Positions 24,453 to 33,872 are shown, counted from the stretch's first letter. The stretch: DNA of 64,000 nt from Ignavibacterium sp. (GCA_032027145.1 JAVSMP010000001.1:2981116-3045115); one strand, 5' to 3'. Made by a program: numbers and translations. Notes: generated by a model from the sequence alone, not told the origin.

Positions 24453-25486
24453 AATTCGATAATATCTCCCTTAGAAATATTAGTTACTTTTATCTGAAGT
24501 TCAGCCGCTCTTTTTAAAAACGACTCAGAACTTTCGTTTACACTTACAAACAAACCTTTACCAAATGTTCCTGAAGAAATATTCCTGATAGTTTCTAATT
24601 GAAACAAGTCGAATTGATTATCCTTTTTACCTGATTTACACGATATCAGATAAAGTTTGAAATCTTTTAAAACAATGGTATCAATTTCACTTGAAACTTG
24701 TCTATCAGATTGAATTTTTACTCCGGACATCAGTTCGATACCTTGCAGTTCATTTAACTTGTAATAGACATAATACTCAAGCCAATCACCGGATTTATAC
24801 TCAGATTCATTAACAGAAAAATTTTCGCGGTGTTTATTGCCAAATTCAATTCTGAAGGAACCGAAGTTTTTCTGAAAAAGAAAATTCTTATCAAAACTTG
24901 TAACTGAAAATTTTGATGATGATTGAGCTAATCTTTTCTTTATTTCCTCGTTAAACTCCAGAAAAGATTTCATCAGCTTATATGTTTCAATAAATTTAAA
25001 CAATGAGTAGTATTTCTCAATCTCCGAAATCTCTTTTTGTTCAATAATTTTATAACCATAAGAAAGCAGATAATCTTTAATTGTAAGTTTAACAGTAAAA
25101 GGTTCTGTTTTAGTTTTAGGAAATAAATGCAACAGTTCCAGATTTTCTGTGTTACAATAAAAAACAGGAATTTCATTTACTCTGGCAAAATCATAGGCGG
25201 CAATAGACATAGGTTTTGTTCCGCCTGTAATGTTTATAAACAAAGAATCAGGTTTATCGTTTGCAATAATTTCTGAGAGCGCATTTTTAACTGAGTCAAT
25301 TTGATAAGCTTTAATATTTTCCTTTGTGATAACCTCCATATTTTTCGATTCAAACAATTCCTTAAGATGAATTCCGCACTCCCTTTCTTCTTGAGTCATT
25401 AAAAGATATACTTTACTTGGATTATACATTAAAACAGGAATTACATTCGGCATTGCCTGGCGCGAGACGAGACAAACTATATTCAT
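24449..25486 (-). CDS. card1: Card1/Can2-family cyclic-oligoadenylate-activated nuclease (CARF + DUF1887)
   Basis: A 345-residue two-domain effector. The CARF domain covers residues about 1-140 (MNIVCLVSRQAMPNVIPVL; SLFINITGGTKPMSIAAYDFA). After a helical linker, a PD-(D/E)XK nuclease covers about 220-345: GDWLEYYVYYKL (Glu), SSEIDTIVL (Asp), and LYLISCKSGKKDN (catalytic Lys). This is the architecture of Card1 and Can2, which cut single-stranded DNA, RNA or nicked DNA when bound to cyclic tetra-adenylate made by Cas10. All nuclease residues appear present, so it should be active. It is coupled by four-base overlaps to the CARF genes on both sides. Confidence 0.88.
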   Translation of the reverse strand: MNIVCLVSRQAMPNVIPVLMYNPSKVYLLMTQEERECGIHLKELFESKNMEVITKENIKAYQIDSVKNALSEIIANDKPDSLFINITGGTKPMSIAAYDFARVNEIPVFYCNTENLELLHLFPKTKTEPFTVKLTIKDYLLSYGYKIIEQKEISEIEKYYSLFKFIETYKLMKSFLEFNEEIKKRLAQSSSKFSVTSFDKNFLFQKNFGSFRIEFGNKHRENFSVNESEYKSGDWLEYYVYYKLNELQGIELMSGVKIQSDRQVSSEIDTIVLKDFKLYLISCKSGKKDNQFDLFQLETIRNISSGTFGKGLFVSVNESSESFLKRAAELQIKVTNISKGDIIEL

Positions 25487-26715
25487 TTAATCTCCGGAAA
25501 TTCTTTTACATAATGTGGCTTTTCAATCTCACTAAAAAATAAATTTACCAACTCAGATGCTTCAGAATACAATTTTCCATCTAATGATTTCATTCCGTGC
25601 GCAAGAATTGAATTATTCCTAAGTTGAAGCACCTTTTTAATATTTTCTATATTTTCAAAGAATTTAATCCCTAATGGATTATTGTGCTTATTTAACAAAT
25701 CAAAAGTTGCAAAAAGCGGAAGTTTGATTTTATTATCCTTACTATCTAAATACTTCGCATTGATTTCATCAGCAAACTCTGTGGGAATATTTTCAATCCT
25801 AACATCTGAAGTGGAACAATTGAAAACTTTTTCAAATTCTATTTGTCCAATCATTTCTAATGTGCGGTACAATCTGGCAACTGCATCATCAAATTTACCT
25901 TCCTTTGCCCGTCTATCTGAATTTTGTATTAATTCAAATATCTTCTCATAAGAAAGATTCTTTTCCTTTAATTCCCTTAAAAATGGTTTATAGTATTTTT
26001 CAAATCTGTTCTTCAAATCAAATTCTTTAAGATTTTCTACAAGAATATTGTTTGAAATTTCCCAAGCATAAGAAAAATTAAATTTATCCCAGGCATCAAA
26101 CATTTTAGAAAGCTTTATAAGTAATTCAGATTTTCCCTGATATTCCGGATGGAACTCGTGCTTCTCCAAAAGTTCTATACAACTGTTAAAGCGGTAAATG
26201 TTAAATAGTTCAACAGCTTTATCAAATATATTTTTAGAATAAAATTTATTCGGAGAAAATGAGTTTCGTCTTTCAGTACCTGATTTTACTCTTCCTCCAT
26301 CACCTCGATCTCCGTAAACATAAGATAAAGAACCAACTTTGTTTTCTATTGCGGCACTTACTAATGCAGCTGACATAGCCTTTGTTCCGCTTGTATAATC
26401 AACACAAATTTTATTTAATGAATAACCTTGTTTTAATAATTTTTTAATTATATCAGAGTATTGAAAATGAAGATTTTCAAGATCATTTACCTCTTCAATT
26501 AAATTTTCAACTATTTCTAAATTAATATTTTCAGCATTAATCATATTTTTCAAGTGTGGCAGAGTAGTCTCAAAGCTCTTTGATGAGCCAATAAGAATGA
26601 GAATGGCAGGGTTAGAATCTTTGATAGAAAAAAATAAACCGTGTGCGACATCCGAACCGCTAGCACCGGTGCCGACAGTCATAATTAAAACTTTTTTGGA
26701 ATTGTTTTCAATCAT
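25483..26715 (-). CDS. CARF-HEPN ribonuclease, TIGR02710/Cas02710 family
   Basis: A 410-residue protein. CARF domain at residues about 8-170: VLIMTVGTGASGSDVAHGLFFSI and VDYTSGTKAMSAALVSAAI. The C-terminal helical half contains LQLRNNSILAHGM (residue about 375-387), an R-X6-H HEPN active-site motif. By family, cyclic oligoadenylate binding at the CARF dimer activates HEPN RNA cleavage. It takes the place of Csm6, which is not found in this locus. It follows csm5 after a 92-bp gap that contains a hairpin. Confidence 0.85.
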   Translation of the reverse strand: MIENNSKKVLIMTVGTGASGSDVAHGLFFSIKDSNPAILILIGSSKSFETTLPHLKNMINAENINLEIVENLIEEVNDLENLHFQYSDIIKKLLKQGYSLNKICVDYTSGTKAMSAALVSAAIENKVGSLSYVYGDRGDGGRVKSGTERRNSFSPNKFYSKNIFDKAVELFNIYRFNSCIELLEKHEFHPEYQGKSELLIKLSKMFDAWDKFNFSYAWEISNNILVENLKEFDLKNRFEKYYKPFLRELKEKNLSYEKIFELIQNSDRRAKEGKFDDAVARLYRTLEMIGQIEFEKVFNCSTSDVRIENIPTEFADEINAKYLDSKDNKIKLPLFATFDLLNKHNNPLGIKFFENIENIKKVLQLRNNSILAHGMKSLDGKLYSEASELVNLFFSEIEKPHYVKEFPEIK

Positions 26716-26738
26716 TATTTATCCCACTTCCCAATGCA

Positions 26739-26759
26739 GCAAAGATTATTGATCTTTGC
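26739..26759. other. hairpin between csm5 and the CARF genes
   Basis: GCAAAGAT (26739-26746) and ATCTTTGC (26752-26759) make a perfect 8-bp stem with a 5-nt loop. There is no T tract on the minus strand, so it is not a simple terminator. It could stabilise or partition the operon mRNA between the interference complex and the effectors. Confidence 0.35.
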
Positions 26760-26807
26760 TATGTGTTATAATTAAATTTCAAAATAGATGGCAAACCAAA
26801 TTGAATA

Positions 26808-28334
26808 TTATTCTTCAGCTTTGCCCCTATAATCAGCTTTTTGCAAAGCTTTCTTTTGAAAAACCAACTCTACAAATACTTTTGACCCGTTTTTAAGCCC
26901 AAGACCTTCTAATCGGACACCTGGTAATGTTGTTTCTTTACCTTGGTGTTCGCCATCGAGAATCTTTACTTTGGGAGGTTTGGATTTATCGTCAATGATT
27001 TCGGCTGTTACTGAATTTGGTGGTCGTTGCTTAATCTTTTTTTCTTCTGAAATATTAATTTCAGTAATTGCAAAATCGTTATTATAAAATTTTACCCACC
27101 CAAAGCCACCATAAATATTCTGATTATTGGAATATTTTCTTGTGAAGGGAAATTCATCTATGTTTAATTTTGTCGGATTGTTTCTATTGGAAGTATGGCT
27201 GCCAATGTTAACGGCTTTATAGAACTCAAACACTTTTTGCTTTAACGATGTGTCCTTTAGAAGTAATGGGAAAATAGTCATCCCGCTAAATCCAGTTCCA
27301 AAACCGACTTTAAACTTGTTTTCAGTATTATAAAGATTATCTAATGACCTAATATTAGCATTCCCTATATTATTTATTGAATTTATCCATTCTCTCTCAA
27401 GATTTGAAACTGCGGTTCCAAATTCATTCCAAGATTTAATCAAAGAATCAACAATTTTTTTTTCTGTAAACTCAGATTCATTTTTAATATCTATATCAAA
27501 TAGATTTTTCAACTTATTTTCAATTCCAATGAAAAACTTTTTCCCAAATTCTGAATTAGGCTTATTAAGTTCTTCCTTAGCTTTTTTTAGAAATTCAATG
27601 TCCACAGAAATATCAAATTCTAATTCAACGTTTTCTTTGATTGATTCAGTATATGTTATAAAAGGTTTGTGAGCTGGTACCTTTTGGAGAGCATAAACCT
27701 GAAGTTTCGAGATTTCACCATTATCATTTGTGGAAACTGAGAATGAGTCGGATATCTTAACGAGTTTAAGCAAATCGAATTTTTGATCATCATAGGTGGT
27801 TGTAACTCTTCCGTTTTTTTCTTTTTCAACTCCGCAAATGAAAGTTTCTTCATTTAGCTTGTCGTCAGCCGTTTTTAAGAAGCGTTTAATGTTTTTCTTA
27901 TCTATCCTATTTGTCTCATTAATTAAATCATTTAATACTTTTAATAAAAAATTTTTGTTTGAGCTATTGAGTAGAACTTTATACATCAATGCAGTTCTTA
28001 AGCTTCCCTTTAACGAGCTTCCCGGTATAAAAAATTTGTTAGAAGAATCTTTAATTCCTTCATTCAAATCTCTAGGCAAAGTACTGGTAAAGGAATACAA
28101 TCCACATTTATTAACAATTTCTTGAGGTTTAATATTAAACTTTCGCTGGATTTCACTTACTGTTAATTGAGGGTTTTGATCGAGCCAACTAAAAAATTCA
28201 TTTTGCTTCTCTTCAGCTACTAATTCAAATAATTTATCATAGTTAATTCTATAATTATTCAAAAATTCAAGTGTTCCTAATTTTTTTCCCGTTCCGATAT
28301 GAATCGGTGTTAAACTTTTTATTTTAACTTTCAT
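26808..28334 (-). CDS. csm5: type III-A CRISPR RAMP protein Csm5
   Basis: A 508-residue RAMP protein that caps the crRNA 3' end in the Csm complex. Seen: the N-terminal strand KVKIKSLTPIHIGTGKKLG, and FFIPGSSLKGSLRTALMYKVL, the RAMP loop near residue 105. GFGTGFSGMTIFPLLL and FPFTRKYSNNQNIYGGFGWVKF are typical of Csm5. It is long for the family; about 75 C-terminal residues (SVTAEIIDDKSKPPKVKILDG.. to the end) form a beta-rich, OB-like extension. It overlaps csm4 by four bases. Confidence 0.92.
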   Translation of the reverse strand: MKVKIKSLTPIHIGTGKKLGTLEFLNNYRINYDKLFELVAEEKQNEFFSWLDQNPQLTVSEIQRKFNIKPQEIVNKCGLYSFTSTLPRDLNEGIKDSSNKFFIPGSSLKGSLRTALMYKVLLNSSNKNFLLKVLNDLINETNRIDKKNIKRFLKTADDKLNEETFICGVEKEKNGRVTTTYDDQKFDLLKLVKISDSFSVSTNDNGEISKLQVYALQKVPAHKPFITYTESIKENVELEFDISVDIEFLKKAKEELNKPNSEFGKKFFIGIENKLKNLFDIDIKNESEFTEKKIVDSLIKSWNEFGTAVSNLEREWINSINNIGNANIRSLDNLYNTENKFKVGFGTGFSGMTIFPLLLKDTSLKQKVFEFYKAVNIGSHTSNRNNPTKLNIDEFPFTRKYSNNQNIYGGFGWVKFYNNDFAITEINISEEKKIKQRPPNSVTAEIIDDKSKPPKVKILDGEHQGKETTLPGVRLEGLGLKNGSKVFVELVFQKKALQKADYRGKAEE

Positions 28335-29392
28335 TGCATCCTCAGATTAGCTTTCATTCCAAAGAATAAATAATTGCTATAAATATTTTGTTCATCGTTA
28401 AATTTTGCGGTTGGCACAAGTCTTCCATAAAGTGATTGAGAAACAAAAAAGGAAGATCCTTCAGTAAAGCAAATTACTGGATTTTTCTCATTAAACTCTA
28501 AATTAAAATCCTTTCCTACTTTTCCAATTCGTGTTGTTAAGTCATAGAATAAATGCACTGAATTATTTTTGATTAGGTCAATCTCCACTTGAGAAGGTTG
28601 AAATAGCGATAGCGATACCAAAGCATTAGGATTTGCTGGCACTGAAAAACTAAAATCCTCGATGACAAAATCAAAGCTGCCTTTACCAATCGATTTGTTA
28701 CCTCCGATACCAATATGTGAAAGTAATCTAAGTGGACCTTCAATTAATGAAACATCCGATCCGTCCGCCAAGAAATATATACCTTCAACTACATTTTGTT
28801 TTGAAGATAATTTATTCCCGAAACCGTTAAACTCTTCTTCCCAATAAAGCTGTCCCTTCCCATCTATTTGCAGAGTAGATCCACTCATTCTATCAATAGA
28901 ATTGTGTAAAATGAAAGAAGGGCTTAAACTTTTCTTATAATCAAACCTGTTATCTTTTATTACGTCTATGTTTCTTTCACTTTCTTTTTTGATTTCTTCT
29001 TTTTGCCATCTTAAAAATCTCTCTAATAAAATGTTATCGTCAATTTCGCCGTTCAAGTAGCCCTCAAATAATTTTTTATTTATATATCGAATCCTCTTAA
29101 AATCCTTCAGATAGGTCATTTCTTCCGGGTCTTTTGCATTTCTGATATTTACACCAGTAATTGGCTTTGGCAAATAGTAAGTGATTTTCTCTTTTTCACC
29201 ATTTTCAATCGTGAATGGGAAAATAGATGAAACTTTAAATGGGATTTCAGTCGAAAAATACTTTTTGAGAAGCTCTGATGTTTTATCTACACCATAAAGC
29301 ATTCTATATGCATAAACTAAATTTCCCCAAAGAGTATCTGAATTTAGAAATGTGTGGAAATTAGTTTTAGGATATATTCTTATTATTTTCAT
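28331..29392 (-). CDS. csm4: type III-A CRISPR RAMP protein Csm4
   Basis: A 353-residue Csm4, which sits beside Cas10 and holds the crRNA 5' tag. Seen: KIIRIYPKTNFHTFLNSDTLWGNLVYAYRMLYG (Csm4/Cmr3-like N-terminus), SIDRMSGSTLQIDG, and the glycine-rich loop LSHIGIGGNKSIGKGSFDFVI near residue 225. The C-terminus ends near GMKANLRMQ. One base separates it from the csm3 stop. Confidence 0.92.
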   Translation of the reverse strand: MKIIRIYPKTNFHTFLNSDTLWGNLVYAYRMLYGVDKTSELLKKYFSTEIPFKVSSIFPFTIENGEKEKITYYLPKPITGVNIRNAKDPEEMTYLKDFKRIRYINKKLFEGYLNGEIDDNILLERFLRWQKEEIKKESERNIDVIKDNRFDYKKSLSPSFILHNSIDRMSGSTLQIDGKGQLYWEEEFNGFGNKLSSKQNVVEGIYFLADGSDVSLIEGPLRLLSHIGIGGNKSIGKGSFDFVIEDFSFSVPANPNALVSLSLFQPSQVEIDLIKNNSVHLFYDLTTRIGKVGKDFNLEFNEKNPVICFTEGSSFFVSQSLYGRLVPTAKFNDEQNIYSNYLFFGMKANLRMQ

Positions 29393-29393
29393 C

Positions 29394-30173
29394 TTAATTT
29401 CCGTCTTCTAATTTTATTCCTTTCTGAGTATCAAACATAAGGTCCTTCGTTGAAATATTTGGATTTTCCTTTTCTTCAAATACTTTTTTGAAATTACCAT
29501 TACCGTTTTGATAATCATTAACGCTTACAAAGTATGGTTCAAAAAAGTCAAATTCAACTTTACCACTGCCGCGGCTTCCGCCGCCGCCAAGTGTTGAGTC
29601 TTCAAGAAGTCGAATTGCTTTGACTAATTTTTCAAAATTACTTTTACCATTGTCCTTATCCATCGAAAAAACCTGCAAAACAAATTCCACATCAAATTTA
29701 GAATCTTTGTGTATCCGCTCCATAAAACGAGGATTTGCAGCAGAGGTCATTCTGTCAATAGTATTCTCAGCTTTGTATTCGGTGTAAAGAGTTTCTGAGT
29801 TTGCGTTTTCCCACATTGAAATTGTTTTTGTATCGGGATATGCATCACGAACAATTAATCTTGTGGGACCGTTTGAACTGTTATCTGCACTATCGCCAAA
29901 AAGCGAGGTAATTTCTGAATCAGAGCTCGGCGGATAATTACCTTTATCGTTTGCCTGCACTTTGCCTTCTGCAAATTCCAAGAGCATACGAAGCTTTCCT
30001 TTTAAAGATGAACCCGGTATATACGGATAGTTTGTAATTGGATCTTTAATAACTGGATTATCAACACCTCCGATTTCAAACTTGTCTTTAGAGCCGCCAA
30101 TATGAAGTGGGGTTAGAGTTTTTAGTTTCCCTTTAAGAATGATATTACCTAAAAAAGAATTAGTATTATTCAT
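29394..30173 (-). CDS. csm3: type III-A CRISPR RAMP protein Csm3
   Basis: A 259-residue backbone subunit of the Csm complex and its target-RNA cutter. The catalytic Asp is visible in IGGVDNPVIKDP (Asp38 of this protein), followed by PYIPGSSLKGKLRMLLEFAEG. The glycine-rich loop is STLGGGGSRGSGKVEFDFF near residue 200. GGAG lies just before the ATG. Because the Asp is present, the complex should cleave bound RNA at 6-nt steps (family knowledge). Confidence 0.95.
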   Translation of the reverse strand: MNNTNSFLGNIILKGKLKTLTPLHIGGSKDKFEIGGVDNPVIKDPITNYPYIPGSSLKGKLRMLLEFAEGKVQANDKGNYPPSSDSEITSLFGDSADNSSNGPTRLIVRDAYPDTKTISMWENANSETLYTEYKAENTIDRMTSAANPRFMERIHKDSKFDVEFVLQVFSMDKDNGKSNFEKLVKAIRLLEDSTLGGGGSRGSGKVEFDFFEPYFVSVNDYQNGNGNFKKVFEEKENPNISTKDLMFDTQKGIKLEDGN

Positions 30174-30184
30174 TTTTTTCTCCT

Positions 30185-30568
30185 TTATAAATTTTTGCCT
30201 TCTTCATAGAATTTATGGTAGGCAACAAAACCCTCCATAATATCAAAGAATAATTCTAGTTTGTTATTAAAATCACCAGATGTGCTTAACACAGAATCTG
30301 TCAAGACAAATACATCTTTTCTAAAATCCTTCAGATCTGATCTACCTGTCTGTTTGCCTTCTGCATACAATAACATTGCTTTTAATTTTCTCAACCTTAA
30401 TTCAATCTTATTTTTTTCACTTGGATTGGCTCTGTAAAATGTTCTTAATGATACTATCTCAGAGAAAAAATTTCTAAGTTGGTTTGTAGTAAAATTTTTG
30501 TAGTAGTCTTTTCCTTTTCCAGCATAATAATCCTCTATTTGCTGTGGTGTTGTATTTGAAAGATCCAT
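30185..30568 (-). CDS. csm2: type III-A CRISPR small subunit Csm2
   Basis: A 127-residue, all-helical small subunit. Matches Csm2 in length, place between cas10 and csm3, and sequence: TTNQLRNFFSEIVSLRTFYR and KLRKLKAMLLYAEGKQTGRSDLKDFRK. Two to three copies line the target RNA in the complex. AGGAGG lies seven bases before the ATG, a strong ribosome binding site. Confidence 0.9.
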   Translation of the reverse strand: MDLSNTTPQQIEDYYAGKGKDYYKNFTTNQLRNFFSEIVSLRTFYRANPSEKNKIELRLRKLKAMLLYAEGKQTGRSDLKDFRKDVFVLTDSVLSTSGDFNNKLELFFDIMEGFVAYHKFYEEGKNL

Positions 30569-30570
30569 AT

Positions 30571-32913
30571 TTACCTCCTTGTTTTATATAATGCTAAAGT
30601 TAATGGAAATTTAATTTTTTTGAATTCTTTTTCTTTGTCTTCGCCGAGTAAAAGTCTAACAGCAAGTTTATAGAGTAGATTATTAACTTTTGTTTTGCTA
30701 TCATTTTTTTGTTCGATGATGTTACTGTTAACTTTTCTTCTCGCAAATAAATAATGAAGTGTACTTTTTGCTTTACTTAACTTTTTTAGGTTTGCCATAC
30801 CCTTTGAATCAAAGACATTACCTGTCAAGCTGTATAAATTGTACAAAAAACTTCTTGGAATAATTTTTTTGCCCTCATCTGATTCAAGGAATTCAATTAA
30901 TTCATCTGCATATTTAATAAATTCATCAAACTCTTCCCAAGTCAATTGAATATTTAAAACACCAACTTTGTTCTTTTCAAGTTTATTAGGACAAGTATCT
31001 TTGGCAATTTTTTCTTGTACTTCTGCTAATAAAGCAGATTGAGAAATTGGAAAATTTGGTTTAGTAAAAATTATTCCCGCTGAAGCTGAGAGATGTTCAT
31101 TTTCACATACAAAAGCTCTTAGTTTTTTTCTAAGTTCATTTGCAAACTTTATAATTTGATACCAATTACCAACGACAAACAAATCATCTCCACCTGAATA
31201 AGCAATATAAATATTATATGCCTTGGCAATTTCATTTATATAGCCAGTAAAAAACCAGTTAAGCTCTCTGGATAAATTGGCAACTCTTGAAGGTGTGTAT
31301 TTTTTCTCTTCTTCTCGTAATTCTTTCAATCCAAAAGAAAAAACTGCACCGAGATTATCTACATCCATTCTCATTATGCCCAATAATGGATAACTCTTTG
31401 AATGTTCTTCAGCCAAATCTTCAAATGATTTTGGTTGTTGAGACCCGTCTAAGGGTAAACTTCTGCCAATAAATCTGAACCCCTTAGCTGTATTATAGAA
31501 GATTGTTCGATTAAGCTTGCTTACAAAATCAGTATCATTTATAGTGGTAATCTTTACATTATTCTTCTTTACAATATTTGATAAAATATCTTCAATTTCT
31601 GTTAGTTCTTTGCACAAATAAACATAGGTATTTAATCCTTTGAAAGATACACTGACAAACTTGTTTTCAACTATTTTTTCAATTTTATCTTTTGTTGTTA
31701 CCAAATATTTTATTTTGGGTATAATTTCCCCAACTTGTTTTTCTTCATTTTCAATTTCTTTTTCTTTCTTGTGATAATTGCTGGCTTCAAGTGAGTTTGA
31801 GAAAAGATTTGATAACTGATTTCGATTTTTTTTCTTTTTTCTTTCGTTTAGCTTATTATCAAGCTGTAAGTAAATATTCCTGAAATCACCAATAAATTCT
31901 TTACCGCTGCATTCAACCTTTTCAAGAATAAGTGAAACTCTGCCGATATATTCAGTTGATAGGAATTCATTGATGTTGTTTTCTACTTTTACTAATTCCT
32001 CTTTAATGTTAGTGTTGTTCGGAGCTAACATAAGGAAATGTCCTCCACCATCATAAATTAAATTAGCTTCAAATAAATTCAATTGTTCTAGAAAAAAATT
32101 TGATATTACTCCGGTTAAAAGCTGAATAGTAAAAGATCTTCCACGCAGTCTTTTGGCAATATCTGTCATCTCCCGTATGCCATTATAAATGTAATTTTGA
32201 ATTCCAGAAATATCACCTTTAATAAGTAAACATTCCTTGTTTTCTTCTCCCTTTTCAAAACAAGTGCTTAAAGCAGCAGTAATTCTGGAATGATCAAAAA
32301 GCGAAATATCCGGATGAGATAAATATCCTGCTGATAAAACTTTAGTAGTGTATTTTTCTAATAAGTAATAGAATGTTAATATGAAAGATCCAAATTCAGT
32401 TTCATTATAAAGCAGTTTTAATTCTTCTATAAATCCTTTCAGAAGATTTTTATGATGTTCAATATATTCACCATCGTTGTGTTCATAATCTTCGAGAATT
32501 TTATTATTATTTTCTGGAAAATTATCCCTTTCTAACAGAGATAAGACTCTAGGAATATAATACCAATAATTTTCAGTTTTATTTTTTTTGAATGGCTTGT
32601 CAAATTCGACCCTATTTGTAATTGCTTCTAAATATCTTCGCGGTGCTTTATCGAGACTATCTTCTCTTTCTTGTGCTGCAATTACATCAGCTTTCCAAAT
32701 CTTACCGCTTTGGCGATTAGCTGCTTTAATAATCTTTTCAATATCTGTTTTCAGACATTCAACTTTTCCTAAATACTCTCTGATAAATTGTGAACCCAAA
32801 GATTCATGATCATCTCCAGCTTTAATTTCTTGTGCACGCCAAATAAGTTTTCCAAAATCGTGCAACAATGCACCTAAGTAATTTATCTGATATTCGCTTA
32901 GACTATTATTCAT
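30571..32913 (-). CDS. cas10: type III-A CRISPR large subunit Cas10/Csm1
   Basis: A 780-residue Cas10. N-terminal HD motif: LGALLHDFGKLIWRAQE (His18-Asp19), consistent with single-stranded DNase activity. Two Palm domains follow, and the second holds the cyclase motif YSGGDDLFVVG near residue 575, so it should make cyclic oligoadenylates from ATP on target binding. The start is placed at MNNSLSE (32913) because it overlaps, as ATGA, the stop of a 26-codon ORF upstream; an in-frame ATG at 32922 is possible. It ends two bases before csm2. Confidence 0.95.
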   Translation of the reverse strand: MNNSLSEYQINYLGALLHDFGKLIWRAQEIKAGDDHESLGSQFIREYLGKVECLKTDIEKIIKAANRQSGKIWKADVIAAQEREDSLDKAPRRYLEAITNRVEFDKPFKKNKTENYWYYIPRVLSLLERDNFPENNNKILEDYEHNDGEYIEHHKNLLKGFIEELKLLYNETEFGSFILTFYYLLEKYTTKVLSAGYLSHPDISLFDHSRITAALSTCFEKGEENKECLLIKGDISGIQNYIYNGIREMTDIAKRLRGRSFTIQLLTGVISNFFLEQLNLFEANLIYDGGGHFLMLAPNNTNIKEELVKVENNINEFLSTEYIGRVSLILEKVECSGKEFIGDFRNIYLQLDNKLNERKKKKNRNQLSNLFSNSLEASNYHKKEKEIENEEKQVGEIIPKIKYLVTTKDKIEKIVENKFVSVSFKGLNTYVYLCKELTEIEDILSNIVKKNNVKITTINDTDFVSKLNRTIFYNTAKGFRFIGRSLPLDGSQQPKSFEDLAEEHSKSYPLLGIMRMDVDNLGAVFSFGLKELREEEKKYTPSRVANLSRELNWFFTGYINEIAKAYNIYIAYSGGDDLFVVGNWYQIIKFANELRKKLRAFVCENEHLSASAGIIFTKPNFPISQSALLAEVQEKIAKDTCPNKLEKNKVGVLNIQLTWEEFDEFIKYADELIEFLESDEGKKIIPRSFLYNLYSLTGNVFDSKGMANLKKLSKAKSTLHYLFARRKVNSNIIEQKNDSKTKVNNLLYKLAVRLLLGEDKEKEFKKIKFPLTLALYKTRR

Positions 32914-32990
32914 TTTGTGCACCTCTGCTCAAACTTCCCAATATCATGGAATAGCGCTCCAAGTATTAAGGTTTTTTCTTCTTGTGTCAT
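32910..32990 (-). pseudogene. 26-codon remnant of a second cas10 N-terminus
   Basis: The minus-strand ORF from ATG 32990 to TGA 32910 encodes LGALFHDIGKFEQRC, the HD-motif opening of a Cas10, then stops. It resembles but does not copy the opening of the full cas10 next to it (LGALLHDFGKLIWRA). The stop overlaps the cas10 ATG. Most likely it is the stub of another cas10 replaced by recombination; it may still work as a translated leader. Confidence 0.7.
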
Positions 32991-33080
32991 TTTATTCTCT
33001 TTTTATTTAATTCAAAACTATTTTATTCAAAATGTGTTTTCAACAATCACAATGTTTCGGAAATGTTTTTGATTCTACTT

Positions 33081-33872
33081 TTAATTTTTAATTACTTCAG
33101 CCATTCCAAATCCCATACTATTTTTCTCACCAAATCCACATTCATATCCGGTTTTAATTAATTCCGGATCACCTTCAATTAAAAATGGTGCTTGTATCCC
33201 GATTACATCAATAGGAAATTTACCGTGTTCGTTTATTGTAATCTTTTTAGTTATTCTCTTATTTTTAATCAGATAATCTTGGTCCCACTGAATTTTACAG
33301 TATTCATCCATCACTTGATTCCGACTCAATAATCCCTTTTTATTTAAGAGATTTTTGGTTAACACTCTATTAATCTCATCTATATCCTCAGGTCTTAAAT
33401 AATATGTTTTTATTTTCCCATCAAACTGTCTTACTGTTGATAGTACCATAGGAGAAAGTAAAATAAATTTCATTTTATTTGTAAAAACAGGTTCAGGTAT
33501 TACTTCTGCGGTTAGAATTCTGAAATCAATTATTCTCTGTTTATCAGTAATTTGAATTACTTTATTTTCAAACGTACCAACAACAAAGTTCTTAATAAAA
33601 GGATCAATCAATGGTGACGAAATGTAAAGTGTACTCTTGTTAGAATTTGAGATAAGGTAATTCTCTTTAACCTGTGCTTTCTCAAAACGGAGGGCAAAAG
33701 AAAATAGCTTAAACTTTTTCCCATCAATACTATATCCTGTATTATGCAGGAATTGAGAAAATTCAGGCGAACCAAGCTGAAGTAAATTATAAATAGCTGA
33801 ACTTAACTGATAGTTGTAGTTTAATGGTATTGCACTGTTTAAACTAACATCTAAATGCAACACTAATCTCAC
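33081..33872 (-). CDS. cas6: CRISPR pre-crRNA endoribonuclease Cas6
   Basis: A 263-residue Cas6. The C-terminal glycine-rich RNA-binding loop YECGFGEKNSMGFGMAEV is diagnostic, and the N-terminus is MRLVLHLDVSLNSAIPLNYNYQLSSAIYNLL. The start is GTG with GGAGG six bases upstream. The probable catalytic His is among the N-terminal third (for example FLHNTGYSIDGKKFKLFSFA). It cuts pre-crRNA in the repeat to leave an 8-nt tag. First gene of the cas10-csm operon. Confidence 0.93.
   Translation of the reverse strand: MRLVLHLDVSLNSAIPLNYNYQLSSAIYNLLQLGSPEFSQFLHNTGYSIDGKKFKLFSFALRFEKAQVKENYLISNSNKSTLYISSPLIDPFIKNFVVGTFENKVIQITDKQRIIDFRILTAEVIPEPVFTNKMKFILLSPMVLSTVRQFDGKIKTYYLRPEDIDEINRVLTKNLLNKKGLLSRNQVMDEYCKIQWDQDYLIKNKRITKKITINEHGKFPIDVIGIQAPFLIEGDPELIKTGYECGFGEKNSMGFGMAEVIKN

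Noticed and set aside
19606-33872. A type I or type II module in the same locus
   Set aside because: No Cas3, Cas5-Cas7-Cas8 set or Cas9 was found; all RAMP genes fit Csm2-5, so the array is assigned to type III-A alone.
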